Assembly: GCA_900542185.1 (NCBI GenBank) | Contig: UQMZ01000019.1 | Span: 1 to 64,000, forward strand | Length of the DNA stretch: 64,000 nt | Direction: 5' to 3' | Origin: an uncultured Bacteroidales bacterium | Lineage (GTDB): Bacteria; Bacteroidota; Bacteroidia; Bacteroidales; Muribaculaceae | In this document: one piece after another, positions 18,574 through 28,068 of the stretch | Layout: the number at the start of each line of letters is the position of its first letter | Position numbering within the stretch: position 1 is the stretch's first letter | The notes under the pieces: model-generated | What the model saw: the letters and a program-made list of their open reading frames with translations, nothing else | What the model was told of the DNA's origin: nothing | The model's database searches: none | Translations under genes and position numbers: made by a program

Positions 18574-19653
18574 TTAAGCCTTTTTCTCAGGTTCGGCAGC
18601 GGTAGCGGCAGGAGCAGCTGCCGCTGCTGCTGCGGAGGCGATGTTGGCGGCTGCCGTAGCGGCGGCATCGGCTGCCGGCGCCTCGTAGCGGTACTTGGCC
18701 TCCCAGCCCAGCGCGGATGCGCCTAACACGGCTGCGTCGCTGTCCTTCAGCTCGGAAATCAGGAGCTTGGTATGTCCCTTGAAAATGTTCAGCACATTCT
18801 TGTTAAAGGCTTCGCGCAGAGGGTTCATCAACAACTCGCCGCTCTTGGCCAGACCTCCGAACAGAATAATGGCCTGCGGGCTGGAGAAGGCAACCATGTC
18901 GGCCATGGCTTCGCCTAATATGGTTCCGGTATACGTGAATATCTCCTTAGCCAGCTTGTCGCCTGCTATCGCAGCGTCGTACACATCCTTGGACGTGATG
19001 GCGTCGATGTCGAGGTTACGAAGCAGCGAGGGTTCCTGACGTACCTCTATGAATTCGCGTGCCGTACGCGCCACGCCGGTAGCCGAGCAATAGGCCTCCA
19101 GACATCCGGTGCGTCCGCATCCGCATACACGGCCGTTGTTACGTTTCACGATCACATGTCCGAGCTCGCCGGCAAAACCGTCGGAACCGTAAACCAACTG
19201 ACCGTTGATCACGATACCCGATCCGACACCTGTGCCGAGGGTGATCATGATGAAGTCCTTCATACCACGGGCTGCGCCGTATGTCATCTCGCCAAGTGCG
19301 GCCGCGTTGGCGTCGTTGGTGACGGCCACGGGTATGCCGTTGAATGCCTTGCTCACGTTCTTGGCCAGCGGAATTTCAGGCCCCCAGGGCAGATTCGGCG
19401 GATTCTGGATCTCACCGGTGTAATAGTTGCCGTTAGGCGCACCGATGCCGATTCCCTGAATCTGATCCTCCAGTTCGTTTACCTTGATCAGGCGGCTCAG
19501 TCCTTCGTGCAGCTCCGCTACATAATCGTCGAAATTGGTGTGCTTCTGGGTCTTGATTGAATCACTGGCCACTACCTGGCCACGGGCATCGACAATGCCG
19601 AACACCGTGTTGGTGCCGCCTATGTCTATACCTACTACATACGGTTTGCTCAT
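18574..19653 (-). CDS. ROK-family sugar kinase (glucokinase-like) with Ala-rich tail
   Basis: 359 residues, cytoplasmic. The ATP-binding motif DIGGTNTVFGIVD is at residues ~10-22. The ROK zinc site is seen in HVIVKRNNGRVCGCGRTGCLEAY, with the conserved CxCGxxGCxE pattern. ITLGTGVGSGIV and the catalytic Asp in TNDANAAALGE are present, so it should phosphorylate glucose or a related hexose. From ~residue 324 a 35-residue low-complexity tail of Ala with Pro, Thr and Glu, ending EPEKKA, extends beyond the normal ROK length (~320 aa). It lies 38 bp after prs and is likely co-transcribed with it. Confidence 0.9.
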   Translation of the reverse strand: MSKPYVVGIDIGGTNTVFGIVDARGQVVASDSIKTQKHTNFDDYVAELHEGLSRLIKVNELEDQIQGIGIGAPNGNYYTGEIQNPPNLPWGPEIPLAKNVSKAFNGIPVAVTNDANAAALGEMTYGAARGMKDFIMITLGTGVGSGIVINGQLVYGSDGFAGELGHVIVKRNNGRVCGCGRTGCLEAYCSATGVARTAREFIEVRQEPSLLRNLDIDAITSKDVYDAAIAGDKLAKEIFTYTGTILGEAMADMVAFSSPQAIILFGGLAKSGELLMNPLREAFNKNVLNIFKGHTKLLISELKDSDAAVLGASALGWEAKYRYEAPAADAAATAAANIASAAAAAAAPAATAAEPEKKA

Positions 19654-19691
19654 AATATTGTGATTGTTAAAGTTGTCGGTTTATGACTTTG

Positions 19692-20636
19692 TTATTTGAA
19701 TAAGTACTGGCTGGAGATCGACTGGTTGTTGTGTATGCGACGGATTGTGTCGGCAAACAGCTTGGCCACAGGCAGAATGGTTGCCTTTGGGTTCTCCTTG
19801 ATATATGGGATCGAATCGGTCAATACCAGCTCCTCGATACCGCAGTTCAGCACACGCTCGGTAGCTGGGTCGGACATCACGCCGTGGCTGCAGAGGGCGC
19901 GTACGGACTTGGCGCCGTAGGCCAGCAACAGATCGGAAGCCTTGGTAATGGTGCCGGCGGTGTCTACGATATCGTCTATCAGAACCACGTTCTTGCCCTC
20001 TACATCCCCGATTACTGTCATCTTCTCCACCACATTGGCCTTGGCTCGTGTCTTGTGACACAGCACCAAGGGCACGTCAAAATACTTGGCATACGAGTTG
20101 GCACGCTTTGCGCCGCCTACGTCAGGCGATGCTATAACCATATCCTTCAGGTGCAGGCTCTCGATATATGGGATGAAGATAGAGCTTGCATAGAGGTGAT
20201 CGACGGGGACGTTGAAGAATCCCTGGATCTGATCGGCATGGAGGTCCATGGTGATTAGACGGTCAATGCCGGCCACGCTGAGTAGGTCGGCCACCAGTTT
20301 TGCTGCGATGGACACTCTTGGCTTGTCCTTGCGGTCCTGACGCGCCCAGCCGAAGTAAGGCACAACAGCGATGATCGATGCTGCCGACGCACGCTTGGCC
20401 GCGTCTATCATCAGCAGAAGCTCCATCAGATTGTCTGCCGTCGGAAACGTGGACTGTACAAGATAGACTTCACTGCCTCGTATCGACTCCTCGAACGACA
20501 CTTCAAATTCACCGTCGGCAAAACGCTCTCTGTTCATTTTGCCTAATTCAATGCCGAGTTCCTTACAGATGCTCTCGCCAAGATACTTGGACGATGACCC
20601 TGCAAATACCTTGATCGGCGGTAGAGAATTGCTCAT
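19692..20636 (-). CDS. prs: Ribose-phosphate pyrophosphokinase
   Basis: Makes PRPP from ribose-5-phosphate and ATP for nucleotide, histidine and NAD synthesis. 314 residues, the normal length. The signature motifs are FADGEFEV, PYFGWARQDRKD, the metal-binding MDLHADQIQGFF and the PRPP loop VVLIDDIVDTAGT. A good promoter lies upstream at 20697-20728. Confidence 0.97.
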   Translation of the reverse strand: MSNSLPPIKVFAGSSSKYLGESICKELGIELGKMNRERFADGEFEVSFEESIRGSEVYLVQSTFPTADNLMELLLMIDAAKRASAASIIAVVPYFGWARQDRKDKPRVSIAAKLVADLLSVAGIDRLITMDLHADQIQGFFNVPVDHLYASSIFIPYIESLHLKDMVIASPDVGGAKRANSYAKYFDVPLVLCHKTRAKANVVEKMTVIGDVEGKNVVLIDDIVDTAGTITKASDLLLAYGAKSVRALCSHGVMSDPATERVLNCGIEELVLTDSIPYIKENPKATILPVAKLFADTIRRIHNNQSISSQYLFK

Positions 20637-20696
20637 GGGTATGATGTTATTTTGTTCCTTGCGTCTTCATTGTGTCAGACGCCGGTTTTTGTTCCA

Positions 20697-20728
20697 CAAA
20701 GTTAAAGATAATCCCTTATTAATGCAAA
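20697..20728 (-). promoter_or_regulatory. Promoter of prs
   Basis: On the minus strand TTTG (20725-20728), 20 bp, then TAACTTTG (20697-20704): a textbook Bacteroidetes promoter. Transcription would start near 20690, giving a leader of about 55 bases. Confidence 0.65.
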
Positions 20729-20752
20729 TGAAATGTTATATTAACATTAATT

Positions 20753-22456
20753 TTATTTTGCGTTCTTTGTCAGCCTCACCTTTTTTAGCGGCAATATCAG
20801 CGCGTCGTGGGGTCCGACCTCCAGCACCGCCTGCAGTCCGCGTTGCATGGTGAATACGTGCGGCTGCTTCCACAGCAGGTCCTCCACCTTATAGTCTCCC
20901 TCGGCTATTCCGGCCATGTCGTAGCACAGGTCGGGCACGTTGAGACGCAGCGTCTTGGGCTGATCTGCGAAGTTAGCCACGAACAGCAGCACCTCGGTGT
21001 CGGTGTAACGCACGAACGCGAACAGGCGGTGAGGATCGAAGTCGGGCTGCTGCAGATTGACGTACATCAGATCGAAGAATGCACCCTCGCGCACGGCGTC
21101 GCTCTTGTTGCACAGCGTAAGTACACGTTTGTACAGATTGCGCAGCCATTTCTCGTGCGCGGTCAGGTGCGCTGTGTTGCACACGCCGTTGTTGTACCAA
21201 CGGCGCAACGTGTCAAGGCTCCAGTAGTCGAATATGGTGGTGCGGTTGTTGTCGCCGGCAAAGCCCTCGTTGTCGCGGGCCGGCTCGCCGAGTTCCTGAC
21301 CGTAATATATCATGAACGGACCTTTGTTCATCATGGCGCTTACCACTAAGTGCGGCACAACCTTCATGGGGTCGCCGGCAAAGGCCGGGCTGGCGAAACG
21401 CACCTCGTCGTGGTTCTCCAGGAAGTTGAGCATACGGTCGCCGATGCCGTCTACGGTCTGCCAGCACCCTGTGAGCTGAGCCGCCGATACGTTGTTGCGC
21501 TCTATACCCACAAGCGTGTCGTACAGGTTCACCTTGTCATACAGATAATCGAATCCGCAATAATCAAGGAAGGTGAGATATAGACTCACATCATATATCT
21601 CGCCGATGAAGATCAGTCCCGGATAATCGGCCTTGACCTGAGGTATGGCCCAGTGCCAGAACTCCACCGGCACCATGAACACCATGTCGCAGCGGAACCC
21701 GTCTATCCCTTTCGATGCCCAGAATCGCAGTATATGCAACATTCGCAGCCATGTATCGGGGATCGGATCGTAGTAACCCTTGTGCTGCCAGGGATCGACG
21801 CCATAGTTCAGTTTCACTGTCTCGTACCAGTCGGTTTTTCCGCAGAATGCCGTAAAGCAGTCGTTGCCTGTGGCTTTGGCGGGAAACTCCACGTAAGGGG
21901 TATCCCCCTCGGCACCCAAATCGAAGTCGGGGGCGAACTGCTGGTTGGTGATATAATAATAATTATTGCTGGGCGTGAAGAACATGCCGATGTTGTCGTG
22001 GGCCCCGAAGTCATCGATACCGTCGGGGGCTACGTCCGAATGATATACACGCGCGGTGTGGTTGGGCACGAAGTCCAGCAGCACCTTCAGTCCTGCGTCG
22101 TGCGTGCGGTCCACCAATGCCTGGAATTCATCCATACGCTTGTCCACATCCTCGGCCAGGGCCGGCGACACATCGTAATAATCCTTTATCGCGTAGGGCG
22201 ACCCGGCCTGTCCCTTCACCACGTTGGGGTTGTCGGCGGGAATGCCCGGAAACGCTGTCTTTGTGGCCATTTCGATCACTCCTGTATACCATACATGGGT
22301 GACTCCGAGATTCTTGATCGACTTCAATGTCTTATCGGTAAGTCCATTGAATTTGCCGCTTCCATTCTGCTCGTAGCTGCCGTCGGCCACGCATTCCGAC
22401 TTCATGTTGGTCATGATGCGCGGAAACATCTGGTAAACTATTGGCTTCTCTTTCAT
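20753..22456 (-). CDS. Alpha-amylase family protein, GH13, cytoplasmic
   Basis: 567 residues from the ATG at 22456 (MKEKPIVYQMFPR). A 26-residue upstream extension is open but looks non-coding. All four GH13 regions are present: DFVPNHTAR, GFRCDM with nucleophile Asp257, FIGEIYD with acid Glu286, and ENHDEV with transition-state Asp350. There is no signal peptide, so it should act on cytoplasmic maltodextrin or glycogen-like glucans. The C-terminal beta domain (~480-567) is typical. The upstream patatin-like gene on the same strand ends 79 bp before this start. The specific reaction (hydrolase or transferase) is not certain. Confidence 0.85.
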   Translation of the reverse strand: MKEKPIVYQMFPRIMTNMKSECVADGSYEQNGSGKFNGLTDKTLKSIKNLGVTHVWYTGVIEMATKTAFPGIPADNPNVVKGQAGSPYAIKDYYDVSPALAEDVDKRMDEFQALVDRTHDAGLKVLLDFVPNHTARVYHSDVAPDGIDDFGAHDNIGMFFTPSNNYYYITNQQFAPDFDLGAEGDTPYVEFPAKATGNDCFTAFCGKTDWYETVKLNYGVDPWQHKGYYDPIPDTWLRMLHILRFWASKGIDGFRCDMVFMVPVEFWHWAIPQVKADYPGLIFIGEIYDVSLYLTFLDYCGFDYLYDKVNLYDTLVGIERNNVSAAQLTGCWQTVDGIGDRMLNFLENHDEVRFASPAFAGDPMKVVPHLVVSAMMNKGPFMIYYGQELGEPARDNEGFAGDNNRTTIFDYWSLDTLRRWYNNGVCNTAHLTAHEKWLRNLYKRVLTLCNKSDAVREGAFFDLMYVNLQQPDFDPHRLFAFVRYTDTEVLLFVANFADQPKTLRLNVPDLCYDMAGIAEGDYKVEDLLWKQPHVFTMQRGLQAVLEVGPHDALILPLKKVRLTKNAK

Positions 22457-22535
22457 CGTTCTGTTTCTATGCTCGGTTGTTCGTTGTTGTTTATTGTAGA
22501 TGGATTTTGTTCGGTTGTCAAGTCGTTCAGGCATC

Positions 22536-23369
22536 CTATTTTACTGACCCGCTTCTGCTTATCTCGCTCAGTATCCGGCAGGTGGCCTCGTATCCTATGT
22601 TGATGTTGCGGTTCAGGGCCTTGAGGTCGAACAGCTTTGTTTCCACAATTTCCTGAGGCTTTATGACATAGTCGCATATCTCCATGTCGTGAATCACGTT
22701 GGCCTTCATCGACAGCGAGAAAGCCCTTGCCGCGATGTCGAGTATTGAATTCCTGTATCTGTATTTCCGATCCAACGGCGAACAGTTGGACCCGAACAGG
22801 ACATCGCATTCCTTGCGGATGGCCCATGCCGGAAGATTATGCAGCACACCGCCGTCGACGTAATATTCACCCTCTATCTTTATCGGATTGAATATTACGG
22901 GCACGCTGCAGGAGGCCAGCACGCGCGGCACTATCTCCCCTTTGCGCCATCCTACCTGGGTGCCGCGCGACAGATTGGTGGCGCAAACAATCGTGGGGAT
23001 TTTCAATTCCTCTATGTTCTTGACCGGGAGCCACGAATCCAGCAGCTTGGCAAATTTGTTCAGCTTGAATATTCCGGCTTTCGGGATGGACCATTCTGTG
23101 AAATCACCGAAATTGCCGGATTCCATAAAGCATTCCTTTATGTCAAGCGGCGAGAGTCCGGAGGCATAAAGCACTCCGGCAATGGAACCCGCCGATACGC
23201 CGGATATTATCTGCGGTTTAAGCCCGAATTCCTCCATTGCCATCAACACGCCGATATGCGAGAATCCTTTGGCGCCTCCGCCGCCTAAGGCTATACCTAT
23301 CTTCTTCTGTCGCCTGATGCCCAGATAGCTTACAATATTGTCAATATTTATATTGAATGGAATGTCCAT
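22536..23369 (-). CDS. Patatin-like phospholipase family protein (RssA-type)
   Basis: 277 residues with the patatin serine lipase fold: oxyanion loop GGGGAKGFSHIGVL, nucleophile elbow GVSAGS and catalytic Asp in VDGGVLHNLP. It belongs to the short bacterial RssA/YlbK group. No signal peptide is visible, so it probably acts on lipids at the inner membrane. The last ~60 residues (ARAFSLSMKANVIHDMEICDYVIKP) match this group. Its precise substrate is unknown. Confidence 0.85.
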   Translation of the reverse strand: MDIPFNINIDNIVSYLGIRRQKKIGIALGGGGAKGFSHIGVLMAMEEFGLKPQIISGVSAGSIAGVLYASGLSPLDIKECFMESGNFGDFTEWSIPKAGIFKLNKFAKLLDSWLPVKNIEELKIPTIVCATNLSRGTQVGWRKGEIVPRVLASCSVPVIFNPIKIEGEYYVDGGVLHNLPAWAIRKECDVLFGSNCSPLDRKYRYRNSILDIAARAFSLSMKANVIHDMEICDYVIKPQEIVETKLFDLKALNRNINIGYEATCRILSEISRSGSVK

Positions 23370-23379
23370 ATCGTTTTCT

Positions 23380-23487
23380 AAGTTTATAAAGTTTACAAAG
23401 TTTATAAAGTTAAGATAATAGTGCCGTCATCAGCAAGTCTGCACATACCTCTTAACTTATTCCACTTTTTCAACTCTCTTAACTAAT
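23380..23487 (+). repeat. Dispersed intergenic repeat, copy 1
   Basis: An AT-rich element with iterated AAAGTTTATAAAGTTTACA units on the left and complementary TTAACTT/AACTCTCTTAACT units on the right, able to fold into a long imperfect hairpin. Its reverse complement is found at 49525-49628; 25 bases (23399-23423 against 49583-49607) are identical. Here it lies just downstream of the TamB-like gene, where it may end transcription. Confidence 0.7.
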
Positions 23488-23490
23488 TAT

Positions 23491-26400
23491 TCAACGCACG
23501 GAATCGGTTTTTAGCCCATTATTCTTCTTCTTTTTGCGAAGAAACTTGAAGGCATCGTCAAAATCCTTGCGGAAAATGATTCCTACACCCTGCGTGGTCA
23601 ACGCCGATTTCAAGTAATAATATGCGTCGTTGAAATGATTGTATGCCTTGAGGCGCAGCTTGCCGTCTTTAGTGAGCAGATATTCCAGGTCAAAGTCTCC
23701 GATAAAGGTTGTCTGTGATACGCTGCGGTCGCGATATCCGAGATTTCCATTAATTATCAGCCTGTTGTCAAACAATTGAGACGAGAGCGCCAGGTCGATT
23801 TCCATATCCGAGAAGTCGTTTCTACCCGATTTGAACGACGGGTTCAATGACACCTTGTCTGTAAGCTGCGACACCACGTTCGATATCTGGGACGATAGCG
23901 TGGACGATGCCATAGACACTAATTCTCCGTCCGAGGTACCCGAGAACTGAGGGGTATAGAACCGGTTTAACGCCAGCAGATACAGCACCTGCTGCTGCAT
24001 CATTTCCTCCGACGACACGATGCTGCGTACCTTACGCTCCACGTCTCCCGTGACTGTCGGCAACGCTATGTCGAACGCCAGGTCCGGATGCTGCAGCTCG
24101 CCCGTAACCTTCAGCAACGCCTCCACCGGTACGGAACTGCGGTTCAGGTCGCGGTCTGTTGCGAAACTTTTATCAAGATCAGACAGATTAGTGTTAACCC
24201 TGTAACCGGCCGTCAGGTCGAGAATGCCCTTCATCGCATCGCCGTTGAACGAGATACTGCTACCTTCCTTTATCTTGAAATCGCGTATTATGATGTCCTG
24301 GAAAGTGAAACGGTAGCTCCCGTCGTTGATGGAGTATCGGCCGAACAATTCAACATTGTCATTGAATGTATTGTAGTTCAGACGCATCGCACCGGAACCG
24401 GTGGCCGCAATCTTGTCTCCGGCAGACGGATCCATTATCACGTTCATCTTCAGCGAGGGAGTCAAAGCCACCGACAGATCCATCTCGAAAATGCCGGTCT
24501 CTTCCTCTTCGCCGTCCGGTTTCTTGAATTGGGTTTCAAACTGCTCCTCTTCGGTCATCTCCATTTCTGTCTGTTTATGGCTGTCCGTGAAGGTCAGGAA
24601 ATCATATTCAGCAGCCGTCTGAGTCTTCTCCATCGAGAAGGTGAATGTGGAATTGGGTTCGGTGGTGGCGTCAAAGCTCACAAGGGTATAACCCGGATAG
24701 CCCGAAATTCTTCCGGAGCCGGAAGCGAAGATACGGCCCCACCAGACCTGCCCCCCCGCGGAAGTCATGTCGTAGCATAACATTCGCTTTATATCCCTGA
24801 CGTTCAAATCTATCCGGGCATCGTGAAAATATTGGTGTCTCACTGAACCTGCCAATACGCCGCCGTTACCATACCTGTCTTTTATCCTGAATCCGGGAAT
24901 CACGATCTTGTCCTCGTCAAACAGCACCGAATCCGATCCATAGTAAGTAACGCCGGTATATCCAATCTTGATGGCTGCCGTGTCTGCGAATGCCTTGCCC
25001 GTCAGACGTATCCGCTTGAAATTGCCATATAGCGTAAGGTCGGCCGATCCGGCTCCCTCCACTTTCTCCATCACGTTGGACAGAAACGGCTGTATCAAGG
25101 CTAAGTTTATCTTATGGGCGTCGAAATTGATGCGCAACGAATCCTGCGTCACGAATATTTTGCCGTCTACTTTCGTATATACGTCTTTTGTCGCTCCCTG
25201 AATGTCGGCGCCTATGGCCACGGCTTTGTTCGCGTTGTCCCAGTACCCCAGCAGGTCGGCGTCACCCACATCGGCGCCGTTATAACTGAAATTCTTCACA
25301 TGGAGTCCCTGTGTCTCGGCCAGCGGAGCGCCGCTGAACAGCCTTGATGCAACCGCCCTGCCGGTGGCAAGACCTCCGAACGTCACGTAATTGATATTCA
25401 ACGTATTGAAGATATATGCCAGATCTATGTCCTTAAGATTGGCCAACAGTTCGTCTTCAGGTGAATCCGATGCCGCCCCTTGTATTGTGAGATATTGGTC
25501 TCCTCGGTGCAGGCTCAGGTTGTCCACGGTAAGACGCTTGTCGCTGAGCCGTATTGTGGCCGGAGACATCTCCCATGCCTCGTTATTTATCACGATCTCG
25601 CTGGGATTGATGGTAAAGTCCAGGTCCTTCTTGCCTTGTTCGTTGCCTTCTATGCTCAGACCGAGGTCTAAGGAACCTTTCTCCTTCCCGGTCTCCCCTT
25701 TCCATCCCAACAGTCCGGTCACCCGGTCATTCAGAGCATGACCGTTGACATCAAGATGGATATACTGGGTCTTTATTGGATAGTCGGCACCTGCTTTCAC
25801 GGCCAGTCCGTTTGCAAGGGTCGACTCTGCAGTGACAGTCACATTCTTTATCAGCTTGCTGTCGCCCTGTATCAGATACGGAGCTGAAACATTCACATTC
25901 ATCCTGCCGTTGTCGGCATTGCCGTAAAGACGGGCAGGCACACCGGGTCGCACCTTCAGCTTCAGTGCATCGTATATATTGGCGTCCGGCTTGATTGTGA
26001 AGTCGTAACTCAGACTATTGGTATTGGCCGACTGCTGGCTCGGAGCCTTGATATACGCCGGTAGCGCCTTTGATAATATGTCGGTGGCAAGCACCGGTAA
26101 GTCCTTGAAGACAAACTGACCCTTGACCATACCGTCTATCACGTCGCTCTTCAGGTCTATATGTCTGTTTTCGTCCTCATTGATGATGTCGAGGTTCAGA
26201 TATGACAGCGCCAGCGTATTACCATTTGCCGGTGTGTAGTTTATGTCCGAGATTCGGGCGTATCCGGTCATGTTGTCCTCGTTATCGCCACTCGCCTTCA
26301 CATCCAATGATGCAACCTGGAACACTGCACCCTGCTTAGGCATAATGCCGAAGGCGTTGCAGTCCATCCGCAGGTTATCGCCTGTCACGTCCCATGTGGA

Positions 26401-27978
26401 TGCAGGACCATCAAACGTACAGATAGCCTTCAGCTCACCGTTAGCAGCCATGCCCGATATCTTCGCCTGCAGGTCGGCCTGCTTGCCCTGCTTCTGCAAC
26501 GTCACGAATATATCGATCAGTTCCTGACCGTTAACGAACACCGACGGTGCCTCGACCTTTACGTTGCCGTTGCTACGCTTTATGTCGTCAAGCGTCAGAT
26601 CGACCTCTCCTTCGGCGCTTGCCTTGATCTGACCCACAGACTGAGTTGATATAAGCGAACCGAGGTCGAAGGCTTCTGTGTCCAGCTGAAACTTTCCCTT
26701 TATCGTCTTGTCGTGCAAGTTCCCTGCCACATCGAGATTAACCAGTCCCTGATCCGTGGACACCAGTCCCTGGAACACGCCGCCGGATTTAGCCAGCGAC
26801 ATTCCGCCGTCGCCCTTCACTAAGATCTGACCGGCCTTTGATAGTATTTCCGCTTCTGCACCGCCATTTACGCCTACGGCATCAAGCATTTGCGCAATAT
26901 ACTCACCATCGGCTTCCACCTCCAGATCATCGGCTATTAGTTCCAGTTCTTTCGGTGTGGTGAGACCAGACACATTGCCTCGGAAGTCTATGTCAACATT
27001 GCCGTTATTGTCCGCTACCGTCAGACTCTCAACGCGGAAACTATCCAACGAACCGTCGACATGAATGTCTACGTCATATTTGCCTGAGATCCCGTCGAGA
27101 CCCGGCAACAGGAATGCGAGTTCTTCGGGCATCAGGTTGTCTACCTTGACGGCCATGTCAAGGTCGGCCTTCTTGAGGTCGTTCACTATATTCTTGAATC
27201 CGGAGATCTGTAGTTTCTGATTGTTGACGCGCACTTTCGCCTCCGACAGGTCGAGCCGGAAATTTCGCAGTTCAATCTCTTTAGGCGTCACGCTGGCGAA
27301 AAACGACAGGCCGTCGACATAGAGACCGGATTTCTCCCTGAAGCTGAGACGTCTGAGATTTACCACATAGTCGTCATTCCTGAGACGCGGCATTGAAATG
27401 TCTGCACGCAGATTACTAACCTTCAGATGATTGGGATCCAGCACATTCTGTCCCTTTAGGGGTTGCCACAGGCGGTCGAACCTCACATTCGACTTACGGA
27501 TCACGATATTATGCAACACAAGGTCGAATTTCGCGGGTTCCTTCTTATGCTGTCTGGGTTTAAAGGCGTCTATAATGAACTGGATGTTCAGCGGTCCGCC
27601 CTCTTCGGCCTGTGTTATGCCCGCGTCAAGACCGATGATTTCGGCGTAAGTGATTTCGATTTTCTGCGATATCAACAATTTCCAGAAGGCTACTCCGGCA
27701 CCGAGGTCCTTAACCGATATGCACTTCTGATTGTCGGGGGTGCGGATCTCCACATCACTGAGTTGCAGCTCGTTGAAGGGCATTATGGATACGTCACCTA
27801 TCCTGACCGGAGCCTTGAACAATTGTGTCAATTGCTTCTCCGCCTCATTCTTGATGATATTCTGTACTTCAGGCACCGACAGCGCGACATAAAGCAACAC
27901 AACTATGGCCCCCACTGTCAGAATGGCGGCGAACAATATACTGCGTGCTACACGATAGACATTCCTCACGGCTGTCAT
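23491..27978 (-). CDS. TamB-like translocation/assembly module protein
   Basis: 1495 residues with one N-terminal membrane anchor (~12-33), a long repetitive beta-rich body and a C-terminal DUF490/TamB domain (~1150-1450; NRFYTPQFSGT region). TamB-type proteins span the periplasm as a beta groove and take part in outer-membrane protein insertion or lipid transport. No TamA/BamA partner gene is seen in the window. The start codon follows GTAATTTTGCGGT, a -7 box only a few bases from the ATG, so the transcript may be leaderless. As I recall, this gene is normally the divergent neighbour of tsaD in Bacteroidales; here 14 kb separates them. Confidence 0.85.
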   Translation of the reverse strand: MTAVRNVYRVARSILFAAILTVGAIVVLLYVALSVPEVQNIIKNEAEKQLTQLFKAPVRIGDVSIMPFNELQLSDVEIRTPDNQKCISVKDLGAGVAFWKLLISQKIEITYAEIIGLDAGITQAEEGGPLNIQFIIDAFKPRQHKKEPAKFDLVLHNIVIRKSNVRFDRLWQPLKGQNVLDPNHLKVSNLRADISMPRLRNDDYVVNLRRLSFREKSGLYVDGLSFFASVTPKEIELRNFRLDLSEAKVRVNNQKLQISGFKNIVNDLKKADLDMAVKVDNLMPEELAFLLPGLDGISGKYDVDIHVDGSLDSFRVESLTVADNNGNVDIDFRGNVSGLTTPKELELIADDLEVEADGEYIAQMLDAVGVNGGAEAEILSKAGQILVKGDGGMSLAKSGGVFQGLVSTDQGLVNLDVAGNLHDKTIKGKFQLDTEAFDLGSLISTQSVGQIKASAEGEVDLTLDDIKRSNGNVKVEAPSVFVNGQELIDIFVTLQKQGKQADLQAKISGMAANGELKAICTFDGPASTWDVTGDNLRMDCNAFGIMPKQGAVFQVASLDVKASGDNEDNMTGYARISDINYTPANGNTLALSYLNLDIINEDENRHIDLKSDVIDGMVKGQFVFKDLPVLATDILSKALPAYIKAPSQQSANTNSLSYDFTIKPDANIYDALKLKVRPGVPARLYGNADNGRMNVNVSAPYLIQGDSKLIKNVTVTAESTLANGLAVKAGADYPIKTQYIHLDVNGHALNDRVTGLLGWKGETGKEKGSLDLGLSIEGNEQGKKDLDFTINPSEIVINNEAWEMSPATIRLSDKRLTVDNLSLHRGDQYLTIQGAASDSPEDELLANLKDIDLAYIFNTLNINYVTFGGLATGRAVASRLFSGAPLAETQGLHVKNFSYNGADVGDADLLGYWDNANKAVAIGADIQGATKDVYTKVDGKIFVTQDSLRINFDAHKINLALIQPFLSNVMEKVEGAGSADLTLYGNFKRIRLTGKAFADTAAIKIGYTGVTYYGSDSVLFDEDKIVIPGFRIKDRYGNGGVLAGSVRHQYFHDARIDLNVRDIKRMLCYDMTSAGGQVWWGRIFASGSGRISGYPGYTLVSFDATTEPNSTFTFSMEKTQTAAEYDFLTFTDSHKQTEMEMTEEEQFETQFKKPDGEEEETGIFEMDLSVALTPSLKMNVIMDPSAGDKIAATGSGAMRLNYNTFNDNVELFGRYSINDGSYRFTFQDIIIRDFKIKEGSSISFNGDAMKGILDLTAGYRVNTNLSDLDKSFATDRDLNRSSVPVEALLKVTGELQHPDLAFDIALPTVTGDVERKVRSIVSSEEMMQQQVLYLLALNRFYTPQFSGTSDGELVSMASSTLSSQISNVVSQLTDKVSLNPSFKSGRNDFSDMEIDLALSSQLFDNRLIINGNLGYRDRSVSQTTFIGDFDLEYLLTKDGKLRLKAYNHFNDAYYYLKSALTTQGVGIIFRKDFDDAFKFLRKKKKNNGLKTDSVR

Positions 27979-27981
27979 ACC

Positions 27982-27990
27982 GCAAAATTA
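27982..27990 (-). promoter_or_regulatory. -7 box of the TamB-like gene, leaderless arrangement
   Basis: TAATTTTGC on the minus strand ends 3 bp before the ATG. In Bacteroidetes the transcript starts about 5-7 bases after this box, so the mRNA would begin at or beside the start codon. Confidence 0.5.
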
Positions 27991-28068
27991 CTAATTTTTT
28001 CTCACATTGGAAAACGCACCGGACAGCTATCGCACTTAGTAATATTGCTTTTTATTTGCAGAACTCAT

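Noticed and set aside
22457..22534. 26-residue N-terminal extension of the GH13 amylase
   Set aside because: The extension is basic and low-information, and the family start MKEKPIVYQMFPR begins at the ATG at 22456.
21653..22603. Long open frame antisense to the GH13 and patatin genes (316 codons)
   Set aside because: It is the shadow of two strongly conserved genes in GC-rich sequence; the protein has no recognisable features.
23380..23420. CRISPR-like short repeats (iterated AAGTTTATAAAGTTTACA)
   Set aside because: Units are only ~10 bp, without spacers; the whole is part of a hairpin-forming element also found at 49525-49628.
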